Notes: generated by a model not told the origin, from the letters alone. DNA of 64,000 nt from Perca fluviatilis (GCF_010015445.1 NC_053133.1:3743264-3807263); one strand, 5' to 3'. Positions 23,141-36,402 are shown, counted from the stretch's first letter. Numbers and translations: made by a program.

Positions 23141-24124
23141 CTTGAATCATGAAAAAGCAGTAATCTGATGAAAGTCTATTAGCTGACACTTGATTGGATG
23201 CCTGCCTTTAGTCAACATATTGTAGTGTTAGCCAACACTATTGTCTACACTTCACCACTCATATTTGTGGGATGTCTTATTATTGCATTCCTATTTGCTT
23301 GGTCACTCCTCCCAATAAGCTACTTAATTTTGAAAACCACAACCCCACCCCCAATAAATCCAAATAACATGTCAGCCCTCCAGCACCGTGTGTGTGTGTG
23401 GGTTGGGTGGGGGTGGGGGGGGGCTGCCGGGAAGCACATGTAATTATTGGCTGCTTCTTTCCCACACTGTGCTATTGGTATTCTAACCCAGATCTCTGAG
23501 GTCTACCTTCACTGCTCCCTCCCTTTGTGCCATGTTTCCATGGTGTCCTCTGGGTTAAGTGAAAGGACTGTGTGTGCGTGTGTGTGTGTGTGCAGGCTGT
23601 CCTCATGAACCGTTCATACACAGACCTACAAAAAGTAATGCACTGTAATTGTTATGTATTCCAAGTATGTATTGCTGCAAGCCCCACATTTGACGTTTGC
23701 TGAAAGGCAGCGACCGCTAGTGTCCGTAGTTGTTATGACGTAGCAAAGATGGAAATCAGGTGACATAGTATAAGAGCGCTAAATTCCGCATAGGGATGAG
23801 GTTGGTGGGGGATGGGTTCTTCTAATCTTAACCAGTCGTTTTGGTGCCAAAGCTTAACCGTCATGTAACGGTGTCATATTTCATAAGATATCGTACAAAC
23901 CATTGTGCATGAGTCATTTCGTAAGATATCATACGAACCGCCGATGAGAGTGTGTCGGTGTGTGGGCATTAAAAAGGAAAAGTTTGCTATGTCCACTTTT
24001 GCTTTCACTGCACATACTATACTTGTAACGTATAAACATACAGTATGTTATTCAAATTGTATGTTGTTTTTTTGTGTTCTTCACCTCATGTTGAACAACT
24101 ATCTCTGTGGGAGTTTGTTTAGAG
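23141..24124. other. no gene seen; G/T-rich simple sequence
   Basis: GTGTGTGTGGGTTGGGTGGG at 23389-23424 and a GT run at 23566-23595. TTTCGTAAGATATCATACGA at 23917 and TTTCATAAGATATCGTACAA at 23879 are a direct pair about 38 bases apart. Confidence 0.5.
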
Positions 24125-24590
24125 CAGAGGTGCCCAAATTCTGGATGGAAGGCCATGGGCCAAAAAATAAATGTTGATGTTGAAGAATACCATAATTCTT
24201 GTAATTAGTCATACTTACGTAACTTATATTTAACTTAATTGCTGTAAAACTCAGACTAAAGGTGCAGTTAGTGATGCTCCGCGAAGACTGTTGATATTTG
24301 AACTCCCAAAGATTCTGCGATATATTGCAATAAGTTTTAAAATTGCAATTATATATCATGACATAAGTATCGTGATGATATTGTACCGTGAGGCCTCTGG
24401 TGATTCCCACCCCTACTTTTTTATACTTTTTAGCTGCACAAAATGTACATTTTGTAGTCATTATGGCTTTCGTAGTCATTATAGCACTTTCAAAATAAGA
24501 GAAAAATAAGCATGCCAAACGCCATGGCAGGCCAAAATAAAGGGAGCATGGGCCAGACTTGGCCCGCAGGCCCCAAATTGGGTGGCCCTG
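24125..24590. mobile_element. hAT-like MITE
   Basis: Left CAGAGGTGCCCAAATTC and right (reverse complement) CAGGGCCACCCAATTTGG are related termini. GGGCCAGACTTGGCCCGCAG lies just inside the right end. The interior holds another remnant ending GGTGATTCCCACCCCTA (24250-24415). No matching target duplication. Confidence 0.65.
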
Positions 24591-26763
24591 GGGAGCAAAC
24601 ATTCTTGTTTTTCTGTGGAAGTGCCTATGTCCTCTTGGTGATCCTGTTCCTACATCAGCAGTCTGCTTTTCCACTGTATTCTGACATTTGAAAAGAATAA
24701 ATTGCAGCTCATTAGCTATGCTGTTCATGTGCTGTTTCTCCAGCGTAAGACAGAATATTGCCTCTTTAGTCTTGTGTGCAGTGAATGGAAGCCTTTGTTA
24801 CAAACTGGAGTGCTCTGTTTTCACTGCAGGCTGTGGACAGTTAGCAAAGCAAATGTCCTCAGGCAAACTCAATGCTAAATGTTGACCTTTTCACCGATTC
24901 ATGTTGACTGACATCAGCTCGGCCCACAAGTCATCAGAAACGATTTGTTTTCTTTTTGCATTTGAAATAATCATGATCATTGAGATGTGCACTGTCAATC
25001 AAGCTTCAGTCTCACGCACAGTTTAAGAGGCTTCCTTCTACTTCACGCTGCTTTGTTCTTTAATTCAATTTAATTCAGTTCAGTAGCAGATTAGACCATA
25101 ATCCAATAAACGGATGCGGTCTGTATGTTCATCTTCAACAAGCAATTCTGTATGTATTCAGGAAGAATAGAAGGTTTATATAAAGTTCTAGCTAATAACT
25201 GTTATTCCTGCATAGCTGGCTCTGTGTGTGTGTGTGTGTGTGGGGGGGGGGGGGGTGTGGTTTTTCCTCTGTGCCTGTTAGCACTGAGGGAGATTTCCTT
25301 TTTGTATTGCTGCAAAGGGACAGTACATAAACACACACAGAGTTAGTGACATACAGTACAGAGAAATAGACAAAGAGAATGGTTTACAAGCAACAAACGA
25401 TGATGTGTGCATTGAATCATAGAACATGAGAAAACTAGAACACAAACAAAGACAGCTACATTATATTTCATCAAATAGTATCTTTAAATAAAGGTTATTT
25501 GTTTGTTTTTTTCAATGTGGGAGTTATGGTGGCCCGTATGGAATATTTTCAATGCCTGAATGAAAACAAATCAAAGCGATGAAATGAAATATGATACAAA
25601 TACAGGTTTCATGGAAGATGATGAGCTAATGCTAAGAGATGTCTGCGAGGTAGCTACAATTGCCCGCATGCAGGGCTGAATGTGAGACTATAGTCTGCCG
25701 AGGTTCCTATGCACTTCCTCATGAAAACTGTCATTGCAATGACATTGGGTTTTGTTTAGTATTGGCAGGTTTAAGCTGCTCTCTGCTGGACCACACTGGA
25801 ATGCATTACGCCTCTTCACTTCAATTCGTTTTTCATTTAACTACAACACAATAGATGCATAAATAATGGAGTCTGACGTGTTTGGTGGTGGGGATTTGGG
25901 GGCTGTTTCATGTTAAACAAAAAGGATCTTACTCTATAACAAAAAGGTGTAGCCTATCTTTGAAGGGACCCTTCAATAGGACCCTGAAGCTGTGCAATTG
26001 TCCTATTAACTTACATTGTAGCTTGTTTCACTGCTGCCGACTACAGCGATCTTGCTTAATACCGGACCAATGTCAGAGATTGTTGTTCCCATCAGTCACT
26101 TAGACACAAAAACATAGAACAATTTGATCAAAGTTGACAAATACCAAAATTAATGAAGTGTGGCAGACTTTGAAGCCAATTTGACATACTGTAGCGGCCA
26201 AACTGTGGAATTACAACTTCCATGTCCGTTATGTGATGCTATGGGGCCCAAAAAGTCTTTCCCCATAGACTTACATGGCAAAAGAGACATCTGTAAATCA
26301 GTGGATACATTTATTTGAGCGTCACAACCCCTGCGAAATGACTCGTTTTACAATCAGAATTTGATCCATTCGGTCCGATAACATTTGGAATGTCTAGAAG
26401 AGCCGCACGATTAAATCATTTCCCCATTCGAGTTAGAGGAGGTCTCTAGGGCGCCTGCTCTATGGGTCACACAGTGCCGAAGCAGCGCCGATCAACCGGG
26501 TAATTTAATACGGGGAAGCAACTGAGCAACTCAGGGCACTGCCTCCAATGCTGTATCCAAGTTTTATTATACATCCATGCCTCAAACATCCCTGTGGTGT
26601 TTCTGTACTGTGCTGTAAGTTCTTGTTAATTATGGGTAGACACTAATATATCTGCAAAAAGATAATATTAATAGATGGCTGATTAATCTGCCCTTTTTTT
26701 CTAGAAACGTCTAATATCAATGTTCTAAGGGTGATAGGGTTGTGAAAATAATGTGAACATTCC
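24591..26763. other. no gene seen; one possible interspersed repeat
   Basis: GT and G-run at 25207-25240. The part 25970-26560 (CCCATAGACTTACATGGCAA, GGTCTCTAGGGCGCCTGCTC) looks like old repeat DNA but I could not find termini. Confidence 0.4.
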
Positions 26764-27786
26764 GCCGTCGCCAAATGAGTTGCTACAAAGCTAATTAAGA
26801 CTATCAGCTCCACACAAATCTCTCTGGATTTCTCAGTAGGACTATGTTCAGAAGATTGGGGCGTCTGGTAGGGGTGCAAGATATATCGACTCCATATCGT
26901 TATCGCAATATCACATTGCACAATATTATATCAAGGGGTGCAAGATATATTGACTCAATATCATTAGTCGTAAGTATGCAATATTTTTTTTCTTTTGTGC
27001 AGCGCTGCGTCCCATCCATTGGCTGTGTGGCTTAGTTGTGTTTGATTTAGAGCCTGCTTAAAACGCTATAATGATAATGTTTCATTGCCTAGTTACCGTG
27101 CCACGTGCACATGTTAGTGCATGTCAGCGCACGGGGCCTCTACGTGACAAACCCCTATGGAGCGTACCACATGTGTGAGTGACGGTGTAAGTGAAGAAAT
27201 GGATAGAGACAACTAAACGGAACAAATTAGAAAAGAGAAAAGTTGTGTCCTGTTCTCTTTATTTATATATTTTATACTGTCCAACCAGTAAAACATGTCC
27301 TGTTCTGTATACATGGTCCTTATTTATTTATTCATGTTGGACCAGTCCAATAGGACAAATATGATGAGTTGAAATAAACCTTGTGTTGTAAGAAAACCTG
27401 TTTAATTTGTTATGAATACATTTTGATGTGTTTTCCCGTAACTTTTGTAATTTTACATATGTTTTAAAATATCGAAATTAATATCAGTATCGCAATATTC
27501 ACAATCAATATCGCAATATCACATTTTGTCAATATCGTGCAACCCTAGCGTCCGGTGAGTTTCCCGCGCAGAAACTCGAGTGAAGATAATGACCTCTTCT
27601 GAGGAGTCCATCATGGTTTTTTAATCCTCAGTGTCCTCCTCGGCTACTAGCAACTGTGAAGAGGAGTGTGGGGGGGCGCTTTGCGCGATCACAGAAGGCT
27701 TGTATCATGTGGACGCGCCGACAGTGTTGTTGTCATTAATTAGAATTCCTCATGGGGGAGACAGGAACTACACACTATAGCTTTAA
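26764..27786. mobile_element. MITE interrupted by a hAT element
   Basis: The outer element is the inverse of 28495-28868: both contain TCAGAAGATTGGGGCGTC-type and CATCATGGTTTTTTAATCCT-type blocks and the end AACTACACACTATAGCTTT. The left end is lost. The inner element occupies 26869-27547. Confidence 0.8.
26869..27547. mobile_element. hAT-like element nested in a MITE
   Basis: Ends TAGGGGTGCAAGATATATCG and ATATCGTGCAACCCTA; the flanking GCGTCTGG (26861-26868) and GCGTCCGG (27548-27555) are an 8-bp duplication with one change. The left end is repeated about 65 bases inside (GGGGTGCAAGATATATTGAC at 26936). The family also includes 50331-50688. Confidence 0.9.
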
Positions 27787-28494
27787 ATGAAGTTAGTCAA
27801 TGGATGGGATGGGTAATTCAATGTAATTCCATCAGTTTGAAGAGAAGGTAAACCCACAATAACTTTATCATATTAAATAATAAAGGGGATAAATCACCCA
27901 GGTACTCTTGTGTGTATGTATCCATACTATGGCTGCTGCCATATGTGTCTGTGAGCAGCAGCTTGTCTGTTCTTTTCCTGCTCATGAATAATTGAGTGGC
28001 TGGTGTAAATGGAGACCCCATTAAGTCCGTCCACTTTGTTTCCTGTGTGTACCCACAAAATGATCTCTTTATACCCGAGAACTGCTAGGTTCTCCTGCTG
28101 ACCCGGCTGTGGCACTGAGGGACACGGCTTAGACCAGGGTCACTACCTTGATAAAGATTTAGATGTTACAGAAGTCATCTGACCTAAATAATTGGTTACT
28201 ACAGTGTGCAGTTTAAATTTCCTTCATGCCAACAAATGGGATTTGTCATGAGGCAAATAATGGAAGTGGAAAGAGGGATGAAAAACCTTATGCTGCAAAA
28301 ATTCGGTTTAACTTTTCAAATTTAAAAGGCCTTGAAATCATATATATGAGGACTGCTATCTTAATGACCCATTTATGGTAAATCTGATCAATACTGCACC
28401 AGTTGTCAGTGGAAAGCAGACACTTAACACCACAAATCCCCCCAAAATCTCCTCCCTCAACTCAACAGTCTAGTATTACATATGAGTCTGGGTG
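27787..28494. other. no gene seen
   Basis: Unique-looking sequence; nothing recognised. Confidence 0.5.
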
Positions 28495-28868
28495 AAAGCT
28501 ATAGTGTGTAGTTTCTGTCTACTCCATGAGGAATTCTAAGTAATGACAACAAAACTCTCGGTGCGTCCACATGATACAAGCCATCTTTGACCACGCACTG
28601 CCCTCCTCGATGCAGTTGCTAGTAGCCAAGGAGGACACGGAGGATTAAAAAACCATGATGGACTCTTCAGAAGAGGTCATTATCTTCACTCCAGTTTCTG
28701 CGCGGGAAAGTCGCCAGACGCCCCAATCTTCTGAACATAGTCCTACTGAGAAATCCAGAGAGAGTTGTGTGGAGCTGATAGTCTTAATTAGCTTTGCAGC
28801 AACTCATTTGGCGATAGCTTGAATTTAACGGACATTCATTAATATCAAAAAGTTACGCACTAAAGCTT
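28495..28868. mobile_element. complete MITE copy, AAAGCTATAGTGTGTAG family
   Basis: Left AAAGCTATAGTGTGTAGTTT and right (reverse complement) AAAGCTTTAGTGCGTAACTT are inverted termini. It is the only uninterrupted copy of three in the window, so it defines the family. Confidence 0.8.
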
Positions 28869-29814
28869 TAATTGATACTCACACATTTATATTATTTGTT
28901 CTACTATACATGTTGAAAATATGAATATATGATTGATCCCGAATTTAGTACAGTATATATCAAGAATTTGAGGGTACCTTGATGGTCTGAATTAGGCATA
29001 TCCTGCGTATTGTAGTAATAGTATTAGTAGTAGTATTATTGGTACTGGATCAGTGTATAACCCTCCATTTCCAATCCGCTGTTTGTTGCTCCAGAGCAAA
29101 AGTCAAAGGGACCCCATTATGCTTCATTAAAACACTTGAATTGCACAGTCACTACTACAAATACCTAATATTAAAGGACTCAGATCAGAAGATGACCTTT
29201 GAAAACACGCAAAACAGCCAAAAACAAGTTCAGGTCTATTTTAATGTCCACAGTGCCATGGTTAGCATTTATAAGCCTCTTTTCTGATTGCAAGGTTGGT
29301 GTGTAGCCGCGCCTTAAATCATCCCCTGCTTTATTGTTTATTAAAATGGATGGGACCTTAATTTACTAAATGAACATCATGCTGTATTGAAGAAGACTTG
29401 AAACTAGCAAATGAGACCATACACTCATTATGAAACATATATTGAGGTAATGAATCAAGTAAGAAGTAGTGTTATTTTCTCTCATAGACTTCTACAGAAA
29501 CAGACTTATTTTTGGAGCCAGTGGAAATGAGATAGAATGCAGGATTAGGTCACTTCCACATTGGCTTCACTTTTAAAAGCCAGAAGCGTTAACCATTATT
29601 TTTACAGTCTCTGTTTAGGACCAAAGGGTTTTGTAATCTGCAGTTCTGTCTTTGGCCACTATGCCAAAATCACCTCACAGTTTAGTGCTGTTCCTGGTCT
29701 TGGATAAGACCTCTCAGCTTCCCTTGAATTTTTATTTAACATCAGCTGATCCGCAGAGCAGTTCCAGTTTTTCTTTGTAGAGCTTTGGTGTACAGTGACA
29801 TATCCCCCCCCCCC
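28869..29814. other. no gene seen
   Basis: AT-rich unique-looking sequence; a C-run at 29804-29813. Confidence 0.5.
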
Positions 29815-30049
29815 TTACTCCACGTAGCCTCCAGCATAGAGATCAGGTTCCGCATCCTCCTCTCTGCTGAGATGCAAGACTGTAGGCGACAATTGGGGGG
29901 ATGACCTCAGAGAGAAGGCAGAGGGAGGGGCAGGGGCAGGCAGCAGTGGCAATGGGGGGAGCAGTGGTAGACTGAGGTGAGACAGAAGGAGAGAAAAGTG
30001 AGAAGGGAGTAGTTGTCGGTCTGCCAACACTATCCACTGCCAGGCAGAG
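29815..30049 (+). other. GC-richer stretch ending at a donor-like site
   Basis: A purine-rich, non-repetitive segment ends GGCAGAG followed by GTAAGC and then a 66-base GT repeat. It could be an untranslated first exon. No long frame on the plus strand is open, so it would be non-coding. Very tentative. Confidence 0.2.
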
Positions 30050-30054
30050 GTAAG

Positions 30055-30056
<2 letters not shown>

Positions 30057-30122
<66 letters not shown>
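30057..30122. repeat. GT microsatellite, about 33 units
   Basis: Uninterrupted (GT)n. Confidence 0.97.
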
Positions 30123-30123
<1 letters not shown>

Positions 30124-33100
30124 TGGCTTTTGAGTGTTGTAAAGTATCAGCATGACTAATTGATGCTGGCCAGATGTCAGTCACTTGCTAATGTGTCTGT
30201 AAACCTACACAAAGAAAACATCAGATCAGTTTTATTTGGGGTGGAGCCGAAGTCAGGTTCAGTACCGGGTGTGGTGGGGGTAAAGGCTCTGTCACAGCCG
30301 GTGCAGAAGAACGAGGAGTATTCTGTCTTGGAGAAGAGAGAGATTAGCCTTGGTGGTGTGCAATATACAGTGCGCGTGTTCATTCAAACTGTGTGTATGT
30401 GGGTGTGTGTATGTGTGAACTCAGTGGAGCCCTGTTGGGACAATAGCCAGCTGTTCCCGGGGCCCTGACACACCAGCGTGACTGCAGCACCCACGTCCAC
30501 ATTCCCTCCGTGCTGGGTGTGGGTGGCGTCTCCAGGCCGTCAGGAGGAAACACTGGCTCTGTGGAGCGTTAGGATGCCGGGGCAACAGTTGAAAGGCAGA
30601 GAGAGAGAGAGAAAGAAGAGCGAGACAAGGGTGTGGAAGATGGAAACCTAGGTCAAAGACTCATCTGAAGGTATCCTGTGTGTGTTTGTGTCATGTATAG
30701 CAAGTGTTGTTTCTAGTAGGAGAAAAGCCAGTAATAATAATAGTAAGCTTATTGTGAGGTCATAGTTTCTTAAAATTGTACTTTTTTGTGCTCTTAAAGG
30801 ACAACAGCGATGTCCAAGGTAAATGTCCCACTGGGACAATGAAGTATTATCTTATCTTTATTCAAATGGCCACTCGAGGTCTACAGCAGTTAAACCAAAA
30901 CATAAACATATTGGCATATCTGGCAGTTGAACAAACAAGTGATGCTGCCATATTTCCTGAGAAGACACAGGTGTCATGAATTAATATATTGTATTAACAT
31001 TCCATAACACCAAACTAAAGATTGTGTTTCTATCTGTGTCGTCATTCAATTTGACTTGTTATTCACTGAGCTGTCAATGCACCATGGTATAGTGATTAAT
31101 CTGAGGAGATTTACTTATTATTACTTTAAGCATTCATCCAGTTCAGTTTGCCTGTTGGTGTTGGTGCTGAACTACAACTGACTGTGTACGCCGAGACCAG
31201 AGAGTGTGTTTGTGCGTAGAAGGGTTTACTTTACAAGCTCATGTGTGTTTGGGTTGTCTTAACTCCGTCTGGGACTTATGCAGCCCTCTGAGGTCACACT
31301 CAGTTCATCTTCAAGGGCTGTACCACTGTAATTGTTTGTAAATGTAAATGTTTCTCCCTGCAAGAAAGTAGACTTCTATTTACCAAATGCTGTCATTGGC
31401 TATAAACAGAGTGCTGGGCGGATAGATTAAATAGTTCCGATCTGATGCATCTGTGAATGATCAGAGCAGCTGAAAGGAGACGACAATGTGACATATTTCA
31501 TTTGTTTCACACACCTGCTTGTCCTGCTGACCATGTTTCCCAGTTGCTGCTGCTGAGTTTTCTTCCAGTGTAGTCAGGAATAATCAGAAATATACGTTCC
31601 ATTTGGAAATATGTTTTTGTTGGCACAGGGGTCTTCTGAAGCAGCAGACACTTGTGCTGGGGGGGCCAGAAGGGCTTCGGCGACGGCGATTGCCAATACA
31701 AAAACCCAGGTGTGGGAGGAATTAAGGGAGGTATTGTCGAAGAACTTTCGGTTGGCCTTGAATTGAATGACACTTAATCCAATTTGTGTTCATTAGCAAA
31801 AGAATATAATTTCAGCGTTATTTTCGTAATGCAACCGCAAACTCACTGCACAAGAAATGCCATTTGCCATTGCAGGAACTTAACAACCTGCAACCTGGGG
31901 TTTCTCAAAACCTGAAATAAGCCTTGTGAGGCTTTGGTACGAGGTTCTTCTTGGTTTTACTACTGTGTTTTCAAAACCACAACATTTTAAATACACATCA
32001 TTAGTATAGATTTACATGTATTTCCAAGTCTTCCTGAAAACAATATTTGCATGTCCCTATTTGAACTGCAATAGTTCCTGGTCGCTTTAATCATCCCTTC
32101 TATCTATTCTTGCTGCGAAGAGTTGCCTTCCAGAAGCAATTTTAATGTAAGTGTTGGGGGACGAAGTCCGCTGTCACATATAAAAATGTGCACTTAAGTT
32201 CGGCTCAAGCCAATATGAGGCTCCAGCAGTCTGAGTTACTCCTCTTTGGGGGCAACGATATTTTTTGTTCTAAATGTCATCCCAATGTTTCCCTGGACAC
32301 TGTTTCCTTGCTGTGTAGCAGTAGAAAAACTAACACAAAGGAGGGATTTTGATCGGCTTTATATAAGCTGTTACCTTCAAATATGCCCGGATCGGCCCTT
32401 ATACTTTCCTTTGGATTGACTCCCTTGTTTTCTGACTCGATAGACACAGTAAAGAATTTCAAATCATACAACACTGTGTGATCTGAAACTCTTCAGTATG
32501 CATGTTGGTACAGACCAGCGGTGAAGTAAGAACTTCTATTTTTCATTTAAGTGAGTTGTTGGTTCTGTAGAGCATCTCAGTTTTTGTGAGTCAGCTTGGT
32601 GCTCAGGCAGAAGTGCAGGTCCACCTGCTACAGGGAGTAATAACATGGACCATGGGCATGCTTGGATAATCGTGGTAAAGAGTCGTAGTGCTGGGCCTCA
32701 ATCAGCCACTCCATTATCTGCTGGAAAGGGAGCTTTGCTAAACCTTTAAGCTTCTTAAGACACTCACCTCTAACTAATTATCAGAAAATAACACTGGCCA
32801 CTCTGTGAATGGATCATGTATGGATAAACCAATGGTTGGCGTTCTTTTGGTTTGGTCCCGCCCTTTGGACTGAGGTGGGGTCAGGGTTAGGTGTTAGTTT
32901 ATGTATTACTGTTTTAACCGATGCTTCTCTCATCAGAATGGTCCAATCACCTGGGCCACATGGACTCTGCGGACGCGGATTTTCTGCAGATTTTCCGCAT
33001 TTAAAAAATATTTAAAATTAAACTCAGAATGTTGACTCATCTCCACTACAAGCAGAAAAACTGTCTGCAAAATTCCGCATATTTTCATTCTGGTTAAAAC

Positions 33101-33336
33101 AAACAATGCAGTTTTGATTTGGGCCTGGTCATTACCATGGTCATCACTGATATGTACTCTAATGACATACAGTACATGAACTTGTTGGAGCAATGGCCCA
33201 ATTTGAACCACATCCTAAATTTACTTTTTTGTCCCTTTGTCTGAAATGTGAGGGATAAATAGCAGAGCTGCAGAGGTTTGTCTCTGTACATTTTCATTGT
33301 ACAAATGATGTGTTGGGGACAGTAATCGTTGGTTTA
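30123..33336. other. no gene seen
   Basis: Longest stretch free of obvious transposons in the left half. A GC-richer patch at 30450-30650 includes a (GA)n run (30598-30612) and could be regulatory. GGACAACAGCGATGTCCAAG near 30800 followed by CCCACTGGGACAATGAAGTA resembles a LINE or SINE tail. Confidence 0.4.
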
Positions 33337-33344
33337 ATTTAAAC

Positions 33345-33762
33345 CAGGGCTGTAGTCAAGTCCAACTTTGTTGAGTCCAAGACAAGACCAGGACTAGTCG
33401 AGACCGAGTCAAGACCGAGTCCAAAGAGGTTCAAGTCCAAGTACCTGATGATTGAGGCATATGACGTAGCCCGGCGTATACCAGGTGACCAATCTCGATG
33501 CCTGTTCTAGATGGATTTTGAATTAAACCTATACCTGTTTTCTGAATGCGCATGCTTCATCAATGGTTTTGTTTTGAATGAGGAAGTTACTTTAGAATAA
33601 AAGCATATAGTGCTGGACTTGGTTGAGACCAACTTTAATATTTGACGAGTCCAATGGCCGAGTCAAAGACAAGTCTGAGTCCAAATACCAACGAGTCCAA
33701 GACGAGTCCAAGGCAACAGAAAAACGTACGAGTCAGAGATGGACTCAAGTACTACAGCCCTG
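33345..33762. mobile_element. hAT-like MITE with perfect target duplication
   Basis: Ends CAGGGCTGTAGTCAAGTC and GACTCAAGTACTACAGCCCTG-type inverted repeats; flanks ATTTAAAC (33337-33344 and 33763-33770) identical. The interior is made of many short GAGTCCAAGACAAG repeats. Confidence 0.95.
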
Positions 33763-33804
33763 ATTTAAACTCACTGCTGCTAACTAAGACCAACATGTCT
33801 GACA

Positions 33805-34220
33805 AGAAACATATGGTACCTGCTTGACTTGCCTCGACTCTACTCGCCTTTTTTAGTTTTCCATTATGAAAAAAAGTCCCTGGTACCTGCCAACAGGTAC
33901 TTTTTTTAGTACCACCTCCGTGGAGGTTCCAAGCGAGCTAAGGTGATACCAAAAGGTGACGTGAAAACCTGTACTGACTACTGATTGGTCGGAGAGAATC
34001 GTCACTAATCACTGCGTCATCAGTGCCAGCGACAGACGGGGGTGTCCTGAACAAACCCGCCATTTTTAAATAGTTTAGCCAGCTGTGTTTTTTTTGCTGC
34101 CTCCAGCTTCTTTGGAAACAAAATGTGTCTTCTGGCAAACAGCCACATGCCGAAAGTCAAAAACAAGACACCTTCCACGTTCTGTGTGTGTGTCGCATTA
34201 GGTCGAGCTGGTACTAGCAG
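33805..34220. repeat. interspersed repeat, GGTACCTG/GTACCACCTC type
   Basis: TGGTACCTGCTTGACTTGCC, TTTTAGTACCACCTCCGTGG and CCAAGCGAGCTAAGGTGATA recur in fish genomes as a MITE by recollection. A short inverted pair is present (GGTACCTGCCAACAGGTAC). Boundaries approximate. Confidence 0.5.
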
Positions 34221-34656
34221 TGGGTAAGCGGCAATAGAGCCCTCTGCTATTGATCATAAACTATTGGTTGAAGAAACCAATAAACATTTGAACTGTCATA
34301 AAATATTCTTCTATTGCAAAAATAGAGAATTTATAGGACCTATCAGTTAAATACTTCTGTCATCCTAGCACAAAGGTCAGAGATTGAAAAAAGTGTACAG
34401 CCCAGTCAGCAATGATGCATCGCTTTCAGTGGTTATCTGGATACATTTTCCATCCCTATTTTGCAGTCCTTTATAGGAATACCCTAAGTAGATACTACAC
34501 TAGCCCAAAAACCAGCAGGGTGTTTGTCTGTCATTCTGCCTTTGTGAAACATTCCATGTGGTCCCATACTAAATATGTGCGGAAAAATACATCCGACTCC
34601 TTAACATCTATAAAGTTATGCAAGTCCTAAGTGTCCCTTCAAGTAATTAAGTTCCT
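34221..34656. other. no gene seen
   Basis: AT-rich; the 72-codon open frame at 34412-34630 has no recognisable feature. Confidence 0.45.
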
Positions 34657-35050
34657 TAACCCTGTATTGTCTTCCCATCGGCCGTGTACCTGGTTTGCCT
34701 GCATCATAAAGTTTAAATTATGAGCCAATTCCACGTTACACCTTCTTATTCCAGCTTATTATTACTGGTTAACTTATATTCAGAATACATGGTCAATAAA
34801 CCACAATTTTGACGGGGTTTTTTGCGCTTTGTTGGACGGTTTTAACGCTTTCAATGCACATACTTACCTTCTGTCCTCTGGTTTGTAAAGCAAAAAGTAT
34901 AAATTATCACCTAATTCTGTGCTACATCTAGGCTTCTGGCCAACTTAATTCAGTTGTTTTTGAGCATTTTTTGGTTAAAAGAAATCCAAATTACTGATAT
35001 TGATACTTTGAAAATGGGTCAAATTTGACCTGAGAACAACAGGAGGGTTA
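34657..35050. mobile_element. MITE, TAACCCTC/GTCAAATTTGACC family
   Basis: Left TAACCCTGTATTGTCTTCCC; right GTCAAATTTGACCTGAGAAC ending AGGAGGGTTA. The same family is nested at 44752-45113. Confidence 0.8.
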
Positions 35051-35404
35051 AGTAAAATAAGTTGTTTTATTGCTTCTCAGTTCATTTTTTACCTTAACCC
35101 AGTTTTAACTGTAATTATTCCCTACTGTGCCACTACTTTTCCTGGTTTAATTTGAAGTTAGAAGTCTACTACTGGCACGTTTTCTTTAATTCAAAATCTT
35201 GCAGGATTTACATTGTGTTCAATGATATTAACAATCCTTTATTTTAGACCACAAAGAGAGTATGCTTTGGGAAGGACAAGAGTAAAGTGATTGAATGCCA
35301 TCCGAAACACTGTATAAACAAGTATGGCAGTTTGATGGACAATTTAAATGTACAGGTCTTGTGCAGACCATGCTACTGTTTATTCTCATGAACAGCGGCA
35401 TGAT

Positions 35405-35529
35405 CATACAACTAGAGCTGTAACAATTCAAAATGTTGGTGTACAATTAATTGTCTCAGAAATAATTGCGTTTAACAATACAATTTTCTCTTTCAGTCAA
35501 ATTTTAAATAAAATTATATATTATTATTA

Positions 35530-35581
<52 letters not shown>

Positions 35582-35870
35582 CTTTTTCAAACAAATTAAG
35601 GTTTTGAACAAATTCCAGCATACATCTTTTGGTAATATCACTGTCATGACCCAGATCATGTACTGTAGTAACACAAGTACAGAGCCTATGAAGTAAACTA
35701 CGCCTCTTTATTATCATAAAACATTCTATTGTTTTTCTAAAATTAACATACAATTGACAAAACCATCAGCAGTCATAGCCCGTAGGACCTTAGCTAAAGG
35801 TTAAACAAAGAAACGGCGATTACTTTAAAAATATTGCAATTGGACAATTATGTAATATTTGTTACAGTTG
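35405..35870. repeat. second copy of the 2300-2781 repeat, with TA array
   Basis: Contains CTAGAGCTGTAACAATTC at the left, a (TA)n run at 35536-35580 and the same CCTATGAAGTAAAC, CTCTTTATTATCATA and GGTTAAACAAAGAAAC blocks as 2300-2781. Confidence 0.75.
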
Positions 35871-36053
35871 TTATTTGCCTACATTCAACCCATGGTGCTA
35901 TTTGTTTTCCTAATGTGAAATACGGTTGTGTAATAAGGTTACGTGTCCTTGAGAGGGAGTTGAGTTGTCATGCACCCTGCACTGCCCAAAGTTGCAGCAC
36001 TGTATTTATAGCAGGGCTTCTTAATGTCTTCCCTTGTTATTGAGACACAGAGA

Positions 36054-36402
36054 TCACTGTGTACGTGCTGTTTGAGGTTGGATTAAGTCCTTGCTGCTGT
36101 AGAAGGACCACATCTTGAACATGCAGTGACAAGGGAAGTTGTGCTTCTTCCTGGGCGTACAGTTATCTGGCTCCAAGGCTTTATGTAAAGGCCAGTCACT
36201 GCAGGTAGATGGGGGTAAAAAACAGGGGTGCATCTGTCGTTTAAGACTCTGAGATCTTAGCTGGCAAGATTGACGATCATGGACGATAAACACAAAGACA
36301 AAGGAAGAAGAGTGCAGAGGGAAGCTCCGGGCATGTAGTATCAGGAAAGAGGAGACCCTGCGACTGTGTGTATGAACTGTGTGGTTATGTATGTGGGACG
36401 CC
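36054..36402 (+). promoter_or_regulatory. possible 5'UTR and promoter of the 36403 exon
   Basis: This non-repetitive 350-base stretch lies between the transposon copy ending near 35870 and the candidate start codon. It has mixed composition with no obvious TATA box and contains an out-of-frame ATG at 36373 shortly before the start. I see no coding potential here; assignment as leader depends on the neighbouring exon being real. Confidence 0.3.

Noticed and set aside
29815..30184. Thr-His-rich minus-strand frames
   Set aside because: Translation of the GT repeat.
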